Shown here: positions 8,224 to 18,060 of the stretch, piece after piece
Layout: every line of letters begins with the position of its first letter
How positions within the stretch are numbered: the first letter of the stretch is position 1
NCBI RefSeq assembly: GCF_001927245.1
Contig: NZ_MJUX01000002.1
Span: 186,001-250,000 of the forward strand
Direction of reading: 5' to 3'
Length of the DNA: 64,000 nt
DNA from: Acuticoccus yangtzensis
GTDB lineage: Bacteria; Pseudomonadota; Alphaproteobacteria; Rhizobiales; Amorphaceae
Made by a program: the position numbers and the translations under genes
The notes under the pieces: model-generated
Told to the model about the DNA's origin: nothing
Databases searched by the model: none
What the model saw: only the letters and a program-made list of their open reading frames with translations

Positions 8224-9612
8224 TTAGTACGCTAGATGGGCGTGCTCCGGCGCACCTTCGACCAGCCGCGCCAGGATCTTGAGACCGCGCTCCAGGTCCT
8301 TCTCGCCCGGCGCCCCAAGGCAGAGCCGCACGCCGCTGACATGGGCGTCGCCGGCAATGGTGAAGGCCGAACCGCCGGCCACCGCCACGTCGCGGTGCCG
8401 GGCGAGCGAGACGAAATCCTCTTCGCGCCAGGCCGGCGGAAGCGGCAGCCACACATGCAGCCCGCTGGTCGTCGCGCGGATGCGGTCGGCGCCGAGAAAG
8501 CGGGCCGCGACGCGGTTACGCGCCGTCATCGCCGCGCGCTGCCAGCGGACGAGTTCGCTGGCCGTCCCGTCCTTCAGCCAGCGCGTCGCCACCTCCGCCA
8601 TCACCGCCGTCGCCATCCAGTTGAGGACGAGGTGGCGGGTGCGGGCGGCGGTCGCCTGCCGCTCCGGCGACACCAACCAGCCGATACGCAGGCCCGGCAC
8701 GCCGCACTTGGTGAGGCCGGTGGCATAGAAGGTTCGCTCGGGCGCCAGCGCGGCCAGAGGCGGCGGCCGGTCCGGCTGCAGCGGCCCCCAACTGTCGTTT
8801 TCCACGATCGACACGTCGTGACGGCGGCAGACGGCGATGATCTCGCGCCGCCGGGCCTCTCCCATCCGCGCGGCGAGGGGCCCAAGCCCCTCGGGCATCA
8901 GGAAAATCGCCTTCACCGGCCCCGTTCGGCAGGCCCTGTCGAGGGCGTCCGGCACCATGCCCTCGCCGTCCATCGCGAGCCCCGTCAGGCGCATCCCCAG
9001 CGCGGCGGTCAAGGCCTTCAGCGTGTGATGGCTGACCGCCTCGGCGGCGATCATGTCGCCGGGTGCGGCCGCCGTCAGAAGGCCGATCGTCAGCGCGCCG
9101 GTGCTGCCGTTGGTGGCAACGATGCGCTCGCGACCCGCCTCGACCCCGCAGGCGGCGAGCCAGCGCGCGGCGGCGTCCACATGCCCCGCCAGCGTCGCCA
9201 TGGGGCGGAACGAGGTGATGGCCGCATCCGGCAGGCTGCCGGCGACTTCGGCGAGGCTCGAGGAAAAGCGGCGCGCGTGCGTCTTGCTGAGGGCCGGGGT
9301 CAGCATCGAGAGGTCGACGACACGGTCGGCCCCGTCGATCCGGTGCCAGGGGGTGCGCGGATCGGCGCTGACGGCGCGCACGAAGCTGCCGCGCCCCACC
9401 TCGCCGGAGACGATGCCGAGCCGCGCCAGCTCCTCGTAAGCGCGGCTCACCGTCTGCACGCTGAGGCCGAGGTCGAAGGCAAGGGTGCGGTGCGGCGGCA
9501 GACGCGTTCCGGGCTTCAACTCGCCGGCCGCCACCGCATCGGCAACGCACAGGGCGAGCGAGCGATAGGCCGGACGCTTCAGCGTCCCCTTTGCAGGCGG
9601 CCAGATTGGCAT
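8224..9612 (-). CDS. enuR: MocR/PdxR-type (GntR-aminotransferase) regulator of ectoine catabolism
   Basis: 462 residues: an N-terminal GntR winged helix (about 10-80; PPHRTLAFDLGLSVQTVSRAY) fused to an aminotransferase-like fold type I domain. The PLP lysine is Lys302 in ATGLTKCGVPGLRIGW. EnuR of Ruegeria is a repressor that responds to N-alpha-acetyl-diaminobutyrate through PLP bound on the equivalent lysine. The start at 9612 (MPIWPPAKG) has AAGAGA five bases upstream. Open frame continues far upstream in the opposite strand of asnC and is not coding. It is co-directional with uehA and divergent from asnC. Confidence 0.93.
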   Translation of the reverse strand: MPIWPPAKGTLKRPAYRSLALCVADAVAAGELKPGTRLPPHRTLAFDLGLSVQTVSRAYEELARLGIVSGEVGRGSFVRAVSADPRTPWHRIDGADRVVDLSMLTPALSKTHARRFSSSLAEVAGSLPDAAITSFRPMATLAGHVDAAARWLAACGVEAGRERIVATNGSTGALTIGLLTAAAPGDMIAAEAVSHHTLKALTAALGMRLTGLAMDGEGMVPDALDRACRTGPVKAIFLMPEGLGPLAARMGEARRREIIAVCRRHDVSIVENDSWGPLQPDRPPPLAALAPERTFYATGLTKCGVPGLRIGWLVSPERQATAARTRHLVLNWMATAVMAEVATRWLKDGTASELVRWQRAAMTARNRVAARFLGADRIRATTSGLHVWLPLPPAWREEDFVSLARHRDVAVAGGSAFTIAGDAHVSGVRLCLGAPGEKDLERGLKILARLVEGAPEHAHLAY

Positions 9613-9623
9613 GATTATCTCTT

Positions 9624-9638
9624 GGATCGTTATGATCC
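9624..9638. promoter_or_regulatory. Palindrome in the enuR-asnC divergent spacer, candidate operator
   Basis: The 63-base divergent spacer contains GGATC-GTTAT-GATCC (9624-9628 and 9634-9638), a perfect 5-bp dyad with a 5-base centre. TTGACA follows at 9641-9646 and could serve as a -35 toward asnC, which would leave a very short leader. The position between two regulator genes suggests autoregulation by EnuR or the AsnC protein. Confidence 0.45.
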
Positions 9639-9675
9639 ATTTGACAAGCATCACCGCGCGGTTCAACGCTAGCCC

Positions 9676-10176
9676 ATGCTGCAGAACGCCCCGTCCGCCC
9701 TCGCGCTCGACGATCGCGACATCAAGATCCTGTCGATCCTCTCCACCGAGGGGCGGATCGCCAAGGCGGAGCTCGCGCGCCGGGTGAACCTGTCGCCCGC
9801 GCCCTGCTGGGAGCGGCTCAACCGGATGGAAGCGGCCGGCATCATCCGCCGCTACAGAGCCGACATAGCGCTCGCAAAAATCGCGCCAAGTGTGACCATC
9901 TTCGTGATGGTCGAATTGGAGCACCACCGCGCGGCGAGCTTCCAGACCTTCGAGCGCGCCGTGGCCCAGCACGACGAGATCACCGGCTGCTGGGCGCTCG
10001 GCGGCGGGTTCGACTATGTGATGACCGTCATCACCCCCTCCATCGACAGCTATCAGCGGCTGATCGACTCCCTTCTTGAGTCGCACATCGGGCTGAAGCG
10101 CTACTTCACTTACATCGTCACCAAAGAGGTGAAGGCGGGGGCGCCGCCGCTGGACGCGCTGCTGGCCGGCCGCTGA
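9676..10176 (+). CDS. doeX: AsnC/Lrp-family regulator of ectoine catabolism
   Basis: 166 residues: an N-terminal helix-turn-helix (AKAELARRVNLSPAPCWERL) and a C-terminal RAM/ligand-sensing domain with the GGGFDYVMTVIT strand. Often annotated asnC in ueh/eut clusters and doeX in Halomonas, where it activates the doe genes. The ATG at 9676 is the only sensible start; the spacer to the divergent enuR is 63 bases and no strong ribosome site is seen, so it may be translated from a short leader. doeC and doeD follow on the same strand after 193 bases. Confidence 0.9.
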   Translation: MLQNAPSALALDDRDIKILSILSTEGRIAKAELARRVNLSPAPCWERLNRMEAAGIIRRYRADIALAKIAPSVTIFVMVELEHHRAASFQTFERAVAQHDEITGCWALGGGFDYVMTVITPSIDSYQRLIDSLLESHIGLKRYFTYIVTKEVKAGAPPLDALLAGR

Positions 10177-10369
10177 GGGCTCCGCCGAAGACGCCGAAGA
10201 GGACGCCGCGCCGGGCCCGCACCGCCCCCACCAACGATCCGATGGCAAGCCCCGCTCAAGACAGAAGGATCGTTGGCGCATCCGGCGCAAAGCCGAAGAA
10301 GCTTCGCCGCGGCAGCGCCTAGATTCCGTCTCGCAACGACGCACACCTCACACCACGAACGAGGCGATC

Positions 10370-11860
10370 ATGATGACGACCGCCGCCGCCCTCAAAAGCG
10401 AGGCCCCTTCCCTTTCGCTCGCCGACCGCCGGCTGATGCGCTCCTTCGCCTATGTCGGCGGGCGCTGGACGGGCGGCGCGTCCGCACAGGTCTTCGCCGT
10501 CACCGACCCCGCAACGGGGTCCGACGTCGCCGCCGTGGCGCGCCTGACGGCCGCCAACAGCGCCGCCGCGGTGGACGCCGCCGCCGCCGCCTTCCCGGCC
10601 TGGTCCGCCAAGCTGCCGCAGGAGCGCGCCGCCGTCCTGCGCCGCTGGTTCGAGCTGATCGAGGACAACGCCGAAGACCTCGCCCGCATCATGACCGCCG
10701 AGCAGGGCAAACCGCTGTCCGAGGCGCGCGGCGAGATCGCGTATGGCGCCGCCTTCGTGGAATTCTACGCCGAGGAGGCCAAACGCCCGAACATCGAAGG
10801 CGTCACCTCCCACCTGCCGGACGCCGAGGTCGAGCTGTGGCGCGAGCCGGTTGGCGTCGCCGCCCTCGTCACGCCGTGGAACTTCCCGTCGGCGATGATC
10901 ACTCGCAAGGCCGCCGCAGCGCTCGCCGCGGGCTGCACCGTCGTCATTCACCCGTCCGCCGAAACGCCGCTGTCGGCTCTGGCGCTGGCGGAGCTGGCCG
11001 ACCGCGCGGGCTTCCCGGCCGGCGTCGTCAACGTCGTCACCGGCGAGGCGCCCGAGGTGGTGGAGCCCTGGCTCACCGACACCCGCGTTCGCGCCCTCTC
11101 CTTCACCGGATCGACGGAGATCGGCCGACTGCTCTATCGCCGCTCCGCCGACACCATCAAACGCCTGGTGCTGGAGCTCGGCGGGCACGCCCCGTTCATC
11201 GTCTTCGCCGACGCCGACCTCGACCTTGCCGTCGAAGAGGCGATCAAGGCGAAGTTCGCGACCAGCGGGCAGGACTGCCTCGGCGCCAACCGCTTCCTGG
11301 TCGCGCGCCCGGTTTACGATGCCTTCGTGGAGAAGTTCACCGCCGCCACCCGCGCGCTGACGCTGGGCCCCGGCGTCGACGATTGCGACCTCGGCCCCCT
11401 GATGAACGCCAAGGCCGTCGCCAAGCAGGAGGCCCACGTGGCCGATGCCGTGAAGCGCGGCGCCCGCCTCACCACCGGCGGCAAGGTCTCGCACCTCGGC
11501 CCGCTCTTCTACGAGGCGACGGTTTTGGCGGACGTGCCGCTCCAGGCCGCGATCTTCCACGAGGAGACGTTCGGCCCGGTCGCCGCGATCGCCCCGTTCG
11601 ACACCGAGGCGGAGGCGGTCGCCGTCGCCAACAACACCGAGTTCGGCCTGGTCGCCTACGTGCACACCCAGGACCCGCGCCGGATCTACCGCGTCAGCCG
11701 CGCGCTCTCGTTCGGCATGGTCGCGGTCAACCGCACGAAGGTGACGGGTGCGCCCATCCCTTTCGGCGGCATGAAACAGTCCGGCCTCGGCCGGGAGGGC
11801 GCACGCAGCGGCCTCGAAGCCTTCACCGATATCAAATACGTCTGCCGCGACTGGGCCTGA
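10370..11860 (+). CDS. doeC: Aspartate-semialdehyde dehydrogenase of ectoine catabolism (succinate-semialdehyde dehydrogenase family)
   Basis: 496 residues, full-length aldehyde dehydrogenase. The catalytic cysteine is Cys303 (SGQDCLGANRF), and the general base glutamate lies in LELGGHAPF. The coenzyme segment TPWNFPSAMITRKAAAALAAG is intact. In this locus it oxidises L-aspartate-beta-semialdehyde, made by DoeD, to L-aspartate. ATG 10370 has GAGG five bases upstream. On family grounds alone it would be called a succinate-semialdehyde dehydrogenase (ssd/gabD); its place between asnC and the class III aminotransferase supports doeC. Confidence 0.9.
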   Translation: MMTTAAALKSEAPSLSLADRRLMRSFAYVGGRWTGGASAQVFAVTDPATGSDVAAVARLTAANSAAAVDAAAAAFPAWSAKLPQERAAVLRRWFELIEDNAEDLARIMTAEQGKPLSEARGEIAYGAAFVEFYAEEAKRPNIEGVTSHLPDAEVELWREPVGVAALVTPWNFPSAMITRKAAAALAAGCTVVIHPSAETPLSALALAELADRAGFPAGVVNVVTGEAPEVVEPWLTDTRVRALSFTGSTEIGRLLYRRSADTIKRLVLELGGHAPFIVFADADLDLAVEEAIKAKFATSGQDCLGANRFLVARPVYDAFVEKFTAATRALTLGPGVDDCDLGPLMNAKAVAKQEAHVADAVKRGARLTTGGKVSHLGPLFYEATVLADVPLQAAIFHEETFGPVAAIAPFDTEAEAVAVANNTEFGLVAYVHTQDPRRIYRVSRALSFGMVAVNRTKVTGAPIPFGGMKQSGLGREGARSGLEAFTDIKYVCRDWA

Positions 11861-11888
11861 ACCGGCACCGCGAGAAAGGGAACCTCAC

Positions 11889-13259
11889 ATGCTGACCAAC
11901 GACCAACTCGCCGCCTGGGACCGCGAGTCGTTCTTCCACCCCTCGACCCACCTCGCCCAGCACGCCCGCGGCGAGACGATGAGCCGGATCATGACCGGCG
12001 GTGAGGGCATCTATGTCGAGGACCGCGACGGCACCCGCCTGGTCGACGCCTTCGCCGGGCTCTACTGCGTGAACGTCGGCTACGGCCGCAAGGAAATCAG
12101 CGACGCCATCGCCGAGCAGGCGGGCAAGCTCGCCTACTATCACGCCTATGTCGGTCACGGCACGGAAGCCTCGATCACCCTCGCTCACATGATCCTGGAG
12201 CGGGCGCCCAAGCACATGTCGAAGGTCTATTTCGGCCTGTCCGGCTCGGACGCGAACGAGACCAACGTCAAGCTCGTCTGGTACTACAACAACGTTCGCG
12301 GGATGCCGCAAAAGCGCAAGATCATCTCGCGCTGGCGGGGCTATCACGGGTCGGGCCTCATCACCGGCTCGCTGACCGGGCTGAAGACGTTCCACAACAA
12401 GTTCGGCCTGCCGCTCGCCGAGGTGATCCACACGGAGGCCCCCTACTACTACCGCCGCCAGGACCTCGCGATGAGCGAAGCCGAGTTCGTCGCCCACTGC
12501 GCGGCCGAGCTGGAAGCGCTGATCGAGCGCGAGGGCGCGGATACCATCGGCGCCTTCATCGGCGAGCCGGCGCTCGGCACCGGCGGCCTGGTGCCGCCGC
12601 CGGCGGGCTATTGGGCCGCCATCCAGGCGGTTCTGGCGAAGTACGACATCCTCCTCATCGCCGACGAGGTGGTGACGGGCTTCGGCCGTCTCGGCACCAT
12701 GTTCGGGTCCGACCACTTCGGCATCAAGCCGGACATCATCACCATCGCCAAGGGTCTCACCTCGGCCTATGCGCCGCTTTCGGGCTCCATCGTGTCGGAC
12801 AAGGTGTGGAAGGTTCTGGAAGAGGGCACCGACCAGTTCGGGCCGATCGGCCACGGCTGGACCTACTCGGCGCACCCGATCTGCGCCGCGGCCGGTGTCG
12901 CCAACCTGAAGCTGATCGACGAGATGAACCTCGTCCAGAATGCCGGCAAGGTGGGCGCCACGTTCAAGCAGGCGCTGGTGGACCAGCTCGGCAATCACCC
13001 GCACGTCGGCGACATCCGCGGCGAGGGACTGCTCTGCGCGGTGGAGTTCGTCGAGGACCGCGATGCGCGGCGCTTCTACGATCCGGCGCGCAAGATCGGT
13101 CCGCAGGTGTCCGCCGCGCTCTTGGCGGACGGGGTGATCGCCCGCGCGATGCCGGAGGCCGACATCATCGGCTTCGCCCCGCCGCTGTGCCTGACCGAGG
13201 ACGAGGCGGCGATGATCGCCGGCAAGATGGCCAAAGCCGTCACCGCCGTTCTCGGCTGA
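11889..13259 (+). CDS. doeD: L-2,4-diaminobutyrate transaminase, class III
   Basis: 456 residues. PLP-binding lysine is Lys288 in IITIAKGLTSAYAPLSGS, preceded by the acidic LLIADEVVTGFGR motif that contacts the PLP ring nitrogen. The enzyme transfers the 4-amino group of diaminobutyrate to give aspartate semialdehyde for DoeC. It starts 28 bases after doeC with AAGGGA upstream. A general omega-aminotransferase would share these motifs; the ectoine gene set decides the call. A GC-rich hairpin (13285-13303) lies 25 bases after its stop. Confidence 0.9.
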   Translation: MLTNDQLAAWDRESFFHPSTHLAQHARGETMSRIMTGGEGIYVEDRDGTRLVDAFAGLYCVNVGYGRKEISDAIAEQAGKLAYYHAYVGHGTEASITLAHMILERAPKHMSKVYFGLSGSDANETNVKLVWYYNNVRGMPQKRKIISRWRGYHGSGLITGSLTGLKTFHNKFGLPLAEVIHTEAPYYYRRQDLAMSEAEFVAHCAAELEALIEREGADTIGAFIGEPALGTGGLVPPPAGYWAAIQAVLAKYDILLIADEVVTGFGRLGTMFGSDHFGIKPDIITIAKGLTSAYAPLSGSIVSDKVWKVLEEGTDQFGPIGHGWTYSAHPICAAAGVANLKLIDEMNLVQNAGKVGATFKQALVDQLGNHPHVGDIRGEGLLCAVEFVEDRDARRFYDPARKIGPQVSAALLADGVIARAMPEADIIGFAPPLCLTEDEAAMIAGKMAKAVTAVLG

Positions 13260-13301
13260 GCGATCCGGCCGACCTGACGCGCGCGCCGCTGCCTTTGAGC
13301 G

Positions 13302-13430
13302 GCGGCGCGTTCGCGCGTCGCGACCTCGTGGCGGCGCCTTCGCGCCTGCTTCGTTACGACGGCGCCTTCGCGCCTGCTTCGTTACGGCAGCGCCTTCGCG
13401 CCTGCTTCGTTACGGCGGCGCCTTCGCGCC
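13302..13430. repeat. 28-bp tandem repeat, 3.6 clean copies plus a degenerate one
   Basis: In the 294-base spacer between doeD and the CobW gene, a 28-base unit beginning GGCGGCGCCTTCGCGCCTGC and ending TTCGTTAC starts at 13330, 13358, 13386 and 13414, the last copy being cut after 17 bases. Copies differ by one or two bases. A diverged copy occupies about 13302-13329. Period is exactly 28, so slippage or unequal crossing-over is likely. Each unit holds the self-complementary GGCGCC and GGCGC..GCGCC, so the RNA would fold. No spacer sequences, hence not CRISPR. Confidence 0.85.
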
Positions 13431-13553
13431 GACGGGGCGTTGCGGAGAGGCAGCCCGGCCCTGTACTCATCGGTGATGCGCCCGGTGGACGGGCGATCGT
13501 TGCGCCGCGCCGCCTCAAGGGGCCGCGCGGGCCGAGCAGAGGACCCGGACCTT

Positions 13554-14564
13554 ATGGCCGACCACTTCCGCGCCGACGGGCGCATTCCCGTCACCATCCT
13601 GACCGGCTTTTTGGGCGCGGGGAAGACGACGCTGCTCCGGCGCATCCTGTCGGACGCGGGCGGCGTGCGTTATGCAGTGCTGATCAACGATTTCGGAGCG
13701 CTCAACATCGATTCCGAGCTGGTGGTGGAGCGGACCGCGGACCGGGTGTCGCTGGAGAACGGCTGCGTCTGCTGCTCCATCAAGGACGACCTCGTCGACG
13801 CGATCGCCGAGCTTCTGGCCACCGACGATGCGCCCGACCGGCTGATCATCGAGGCAAGCGGGGTCTCCCGTCCGCTGTCGATCGCCGACGCGCTGGAGGA
13901 TCCGCGCCTCGAGCCGAAGGTGGCGCTCGACGGCATCTTCTGCCTGGTGGATGCGGACGGGTTCGCCGACCTCGACTTCGCGTCCACCGAGCTGGCGCTG
14001 GAGCAGGTGGCGGGCTCCGACCTCGTCGTCCTGAACAAGGTCGATCTGGTGACGCCGCAGACCACCGCCACGATCGAGGAGACGTTGCGGGGCGCGCTGC
14101 CGCGCCTCCGCATCCTGCACGCGGTGCAGGCGGACGTTCCGCCGGCGGTACTGTTCGGCCCGCGCGAGGCGCCGGCGCACGAGGGGCCGCACGGCCCGGA
14201 CTGCGGCTGCGCCCATCACGGGGACCACGATCACGACCATGGCGACCACCACCATCACGACCATGGCGACGAGTTCGCCACCTTCCAGTGGCGCACGGAC
14301 GCGCCGGTCGACATGCTGAAATTCCGGCGTGCGCTCAACGCCTTGCCGACCACGTTGCTGCGCGCGAAGGGTGTCGTGCGCACAGACGGCGATGCGCGGC
14401 GCCTCGTCTTCCACCTCGTCGGCAAGCGGCGCGAGATGGCGTTCGAGGAGCATCCGGCGCCTGCGGAAAGCGTCCTCGTCGCCATCGGCCGTCACGAGAC
14501 GCTGGACCCCGAGGCGCTGGCGGCCCTCTTCGACTCCTGCCTCGCCACCGCCCCGGCCGCCTGA
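13554..14564 (+). CDS. CobW/COG0523-family metal-chaperone GTPase
   Basis: 336 residues from ATG 13554 (MADHFRADG). Walker A is GFLGAGKTT, and the family's metal motif CxCC appears as ENGCVCCSI. The GTPase NKVD motif is VVLNKVDL. Between the GTPase and the C-terminal CobW domain is a His/Asp-rich loop of about 25 residues (CGCAHHGDHDHDHGDHHHH), as in zinc- or cobalt-handling members. It probably passes a metal, most likely Zn2+, to a client enzyme. No neighbouring metal gene or Zur box was recognised. Not part of the ectoine pathway by known function, although it is co-directional with doeD. Confidence 0.88.
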   Translation: MADHFRADGRIPVTILTGFLGAGKTTLLRRILSDAGGVRYAVLINDFGALNIDSELVVERTADRVSLENGCVCCSIKDDLVDAIAELLATDDAPDRLIIEASGVSRPLSIADALEDPRLEPKVALDGIFCLVDADGFADLDFASTELALEQVAGSDLVVLNKVDLVTPQTTATIEETLRGALPRLRILHAVQADVPPAVLFGPREAPAHEGPHGPDCGCAHHGDHDHDHGDHHHHDHGDEFATFQWRTDAPVDMLKFRRALNALPTTLLRAKGVVRTDGDARRLVFHLVGKRREMAFEEHPAPAESVLVAIGRHETLDPEALAALFDSCLATAPAA

Positions 14565-14956
14565 CACCGGCGCGCCAAATCTCCGAGTGAGCGCGTGTCG
14601 GCGACGCTCAGGCCCCGCGCGACCTCAACCGGCGCACAATCGAGGCTTCGACAGGCGCCCCGGCGGAATGGCCCCACAGGCCCGCCCCGGCCTCGCCCTC
14701 CGGCGAACGGCACGGCGGCTCCCGAGCCTGTTTCGCGGAGCCAGCCATCGCAAGGCCGACAGGACCCGGGCGGTTCCGTGGTGCAAGGGTTCAAGCGAAG
14801 CGGCCCTTGCGCCGCGGGGCCGGCCGGGTCAGGGCGTGCCGCCGGCGATGGCTGGGTCTGCGCAACAGGCGACCCGCCCTGTTTCGTGGTGAAGCCGGAG
14901 CACCCGCGGCGCTCCGGCCTCATATCAGTCGCGCCGAACCTCAGCCCCGCCCCGCC
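14565..14956. other. Noncoding 392-base spacer with several inverted repeats
   Basis: No credible gene. Converging transcription (CobW gene from the left, ABC permease from the right) ends here. Seen: GGTGCAAGGG/CCCTTGCGCC (14780-14789 and 14804-14813, one G-T pair); GCCGGAGC/GCTCCGGC (14894-14901 and 14911-14918, perfect 8-bp stem); and a longer-range CCAGCCATCGC/GCGATGGCTGG pair (14741-14751 and 14845-14855, 11 bp perfect). CCTGTTTCG followed by a G-rich stretch occurs twice, near 14727 and 14878. The structures may end transcription from either side, though none has a T-run. Confidence 0.6.
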
Positions 14957-15832
14957 TCAGTCGCGGAAGCGCTGCCGGGTCGCCACGCTGGCGGCGATGG
15001 TCAGGAGCAGCGTCGTTCCCATCAGCACGAACGCCACGGCGGCGGCGGACGGCCAGTTGTTGAGCTGGAACTGCGAGTAGATCACCGGCGCCATCATGCG
15101 GAATTCGGGGCCGCCGAGCAGCACGGGGGTCGCATAGGCGTTCATCGCCAGGATGAAGGTCAAGATCCCCCCGGCGGCGATGCCGGGCAGCGCCATCGGC
15201 CACAGGACCCGGCGCACCATCGTCAGCGGGGCGGCGCCCAGGCTGAAGGCGGCCTCCTCCAAGTTGCGGTTGATCCCCTCCAGCACCGACTGCAAGGTCA
15301 GCACCATGTAGGGCAGGTTCACGGCGATGATGCCGATGATCACCGCCGTCTCGGTGAACATGATCTCGGTCGGCTCGGTGGTGATGCCGAGGTCCATCAG
15401 GGTCATCGACAGGAAGCCGCGGCTGCCGAACAGCGTCATCCACCCCGCCGCGCGCACCGCATTCCCGACGAAGAGCGGCACCACGACGGCGATGAGGAGG
15501 AGGTTCTTGAACCGTGTCTGCGTGCGCGCCAGCACGTAGGCGAGCGGGAAGCCGAGGATGAGGCAGATCACCGTGGTCATCAGCGCCACGCGCACGGTGA
15601 CGAAGAAGACGGCGAGGAAATAGGGGTCGGTGAAGAACTCGATATAGTTCTTCGGCGTCAACGCGTCGATCATCAGCATTCTGGGATCGAAGTCGTTGAG
15701 GCTGTAGCGGAAGAGGATGAGGAGCGGGCCGATCACGCCGAGCGCGACGACGACCGTCGCCGGGCCGATCAGCGAGGTGGCGGAGAGGACGAGCCGCCCT
15801 CCCCGCGGTCCTTCGGCGGTGACGGCCGCCAT
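14957..15832 (-). CDS. ABC transporter permease, PotB-like (spermidine/putrescine-type)
   Basis: 291 residues with six predicted transmembrane segments. The EAA loop that docks to the ATPase reads NLEEAAFSLGAAPLTMVRRVLWP. It belongs to the polyamine/opine/thiamine importer family (HAAT-unrelated, PotB/HisQ-like). Last gene of the four-gene importer, 34 bases after the binding protein gene. The substrate is not deducible; the operon partners are amidohydrolases and a Xaa-Pro peptidase, so a small amide or peptide-like compound is more probable than a polyamine. Confidence 0.9.
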   Translation of the reverse strand: MAAVTAEGPRGGRLVLSATSLIGPATVVVALGVIGPLLILFRYSLNDFDPRMLMIDALTPKNYIEFFTDPYFLAVFFVTVRVALMTTVICLILGFPLAYVLARTQTRFKNLLLIAVVVPLFVGNAVRAAGWMTLFGSRGFLSMTLMDLGITTEPTEIMFTETAVIIGIIAVNLPYMVLTLQSVLEGINRNLEEAAFSLGAAPLTMVRRVLWPMALPGIAAGGILTFILAMNAYATPVLLGGPEFRMMAPVIYSQFQLNNWPSAAAVAFVLMGTTLLLTIAASVATRQRFRD

Positions 15833-15866
15833 CAGGCGGCCCCCCTCGGCTGGCGGATGGCCAGGA

Positions 15867-16931
15867 TCAAGCCTTGAACTCCCGGTCCCACCAGGTCTTC
15901 AGGTCGACGTCGTTTTCCAGCATCGCGCCGAAGTCCATCGTGTTCAGCTGGGCGATTTCCTCGGTGCTGAAGCCGATGCGGGCGTTGAGGTCTGCCGGGA
16001 TGTCGGCATTGGTGACGGTGGGATTGTAGCCCATGTCCTCGGCGAAGGCCTCCTGGGCGGCCGGCTCCAGCATCGCGTTGAGGTAGGCCCAGGCGCCATC
16101 GGGGTGCGGCGCGTTCTTCGGCACCACGAAGCCGGACACGTAGGAGATACCACCCTCGGACGGCCAGGTGGCCTTCACCGGGATGTCGGCGTTCTGCCAC
16201 TGCACCACGCGGGCCTTCCACATGATGCCGGTGCCGATCTCTTCCGACGCCAGACCCTGCGCGAAGGCCTCGTTGGTCGGATAGATGCGCGCGCCAGCCT
16301 TGCGCACGGCCATCAGAAGTTCCTTGCCGGCCTCGAAGTCGGTCACGGTGCCGGTGGCGGCCAGGGAGGCGGCGACGATGGTGTATTGGTACTGAATGTC
16401 GATGATGCCGAGCTTGTCGCCCCACTTGGGATCGAAGACGTCCTTGTAGGACATCGGCGCCTCGGCATCCGGCACCACGTTGGGGTTATAGACGGGGACC
16501 TTACCGGAATAGATTTGGCCGATGCCGTACTCGTACTTCATCGACGGGATGAGGTTCTCGGCCAGCGGGATCTTCGAGTAATCGATCGGCTGCGTCAGGC
16601 CGAGCTCGTAGACCTGGTACATGTTGGGACCGTTGAGGCCCTGCAGGTCGGTGGAGCCTGTGGGCAGGCGCCGCTCGGCCATCATCTTGGCGCGGCGCTC
16701 CGGGTCGCCGGCCTGGTCCTGGATGACCTCCCACCCCTTGTCGATGAGGAAGGGCTGCTCGATGTTCTTGTTCAGAAGGCGCGCATAGTCGCCGCCCCAG
16801 GTGCCGACGACGGCCGTCCCGGCCGACTGGGCACGCACGATCGACGGCATCCCGAGCGCCGACAGACCCGCCGTCGCCCCGATCCCCTTCAGCACGCCGC
16901 GGCGGCCGATCGTGGTGTTGAATTTCGTCAT
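15867..16931 (-). CDS. ABC transporter substrate-binding protein, PotD-like
   Basis: 354 residues. The N-terminus carries a twin-arginine signal (GRRGVLKG followed by a hydrophobic stretch and VRAQ), so export is likely through Tat with cleavage near residue 35. The mature part begins TAVVGTWGGDYARLL, typical of the PotD/extracellular solute-binding family 1 group. It binds the imported compound in the periplasm and hands it to the two permeases. It lies between the ATPase and PotB-like genes. Ligand unknown. Confidence 0.9.
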   Translation of the reverse strand: MTKFNTTIGRRGVLKGIGATAGLSALGMPSIVRAQSAGTAVVGTWGGDYARLLNKNIEQPFLIDKGWEVIQDQAGDPERRAKMMAERRLPTGSTDLQGLNGPNMYQVYELGLTQPIDYSKIPLAENLIPSMKYEYGIGQIYSGKVPVYNPNVVPDAEAPMSYKDVFDPKWGDKLGIIDIQYQYTIVAASLAATGTVTDFEAGKELLMAVRKAGARIYPTNEAFAQGLASEEIGTGIMWKARVVQWQNADIPVKATWPSEGGISYVSGFVVPKNAPHPDGAWAYLNAMLEPAAQEAFAEDMGYNPTVTNADIPADLNARIGFSTEEIAQLNTMDFGAMLENDVDLKTWWDREFKA

Positions 16932-16992
16932 GGCTCACTCCTCAAGGTTTGGGTCGTCCGGCGTGGCGGCCGGACGTCGGACGGATTGGAAC

Positions 16993-18059
<1,067 letters not shown>

Positions 18060-18060
<1 letters not shown>

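Noticed and set aside
13302-13430. CRISPR array
   Set aside because: The 28-base units follow each other directly without spacers, and no cas genes are present.
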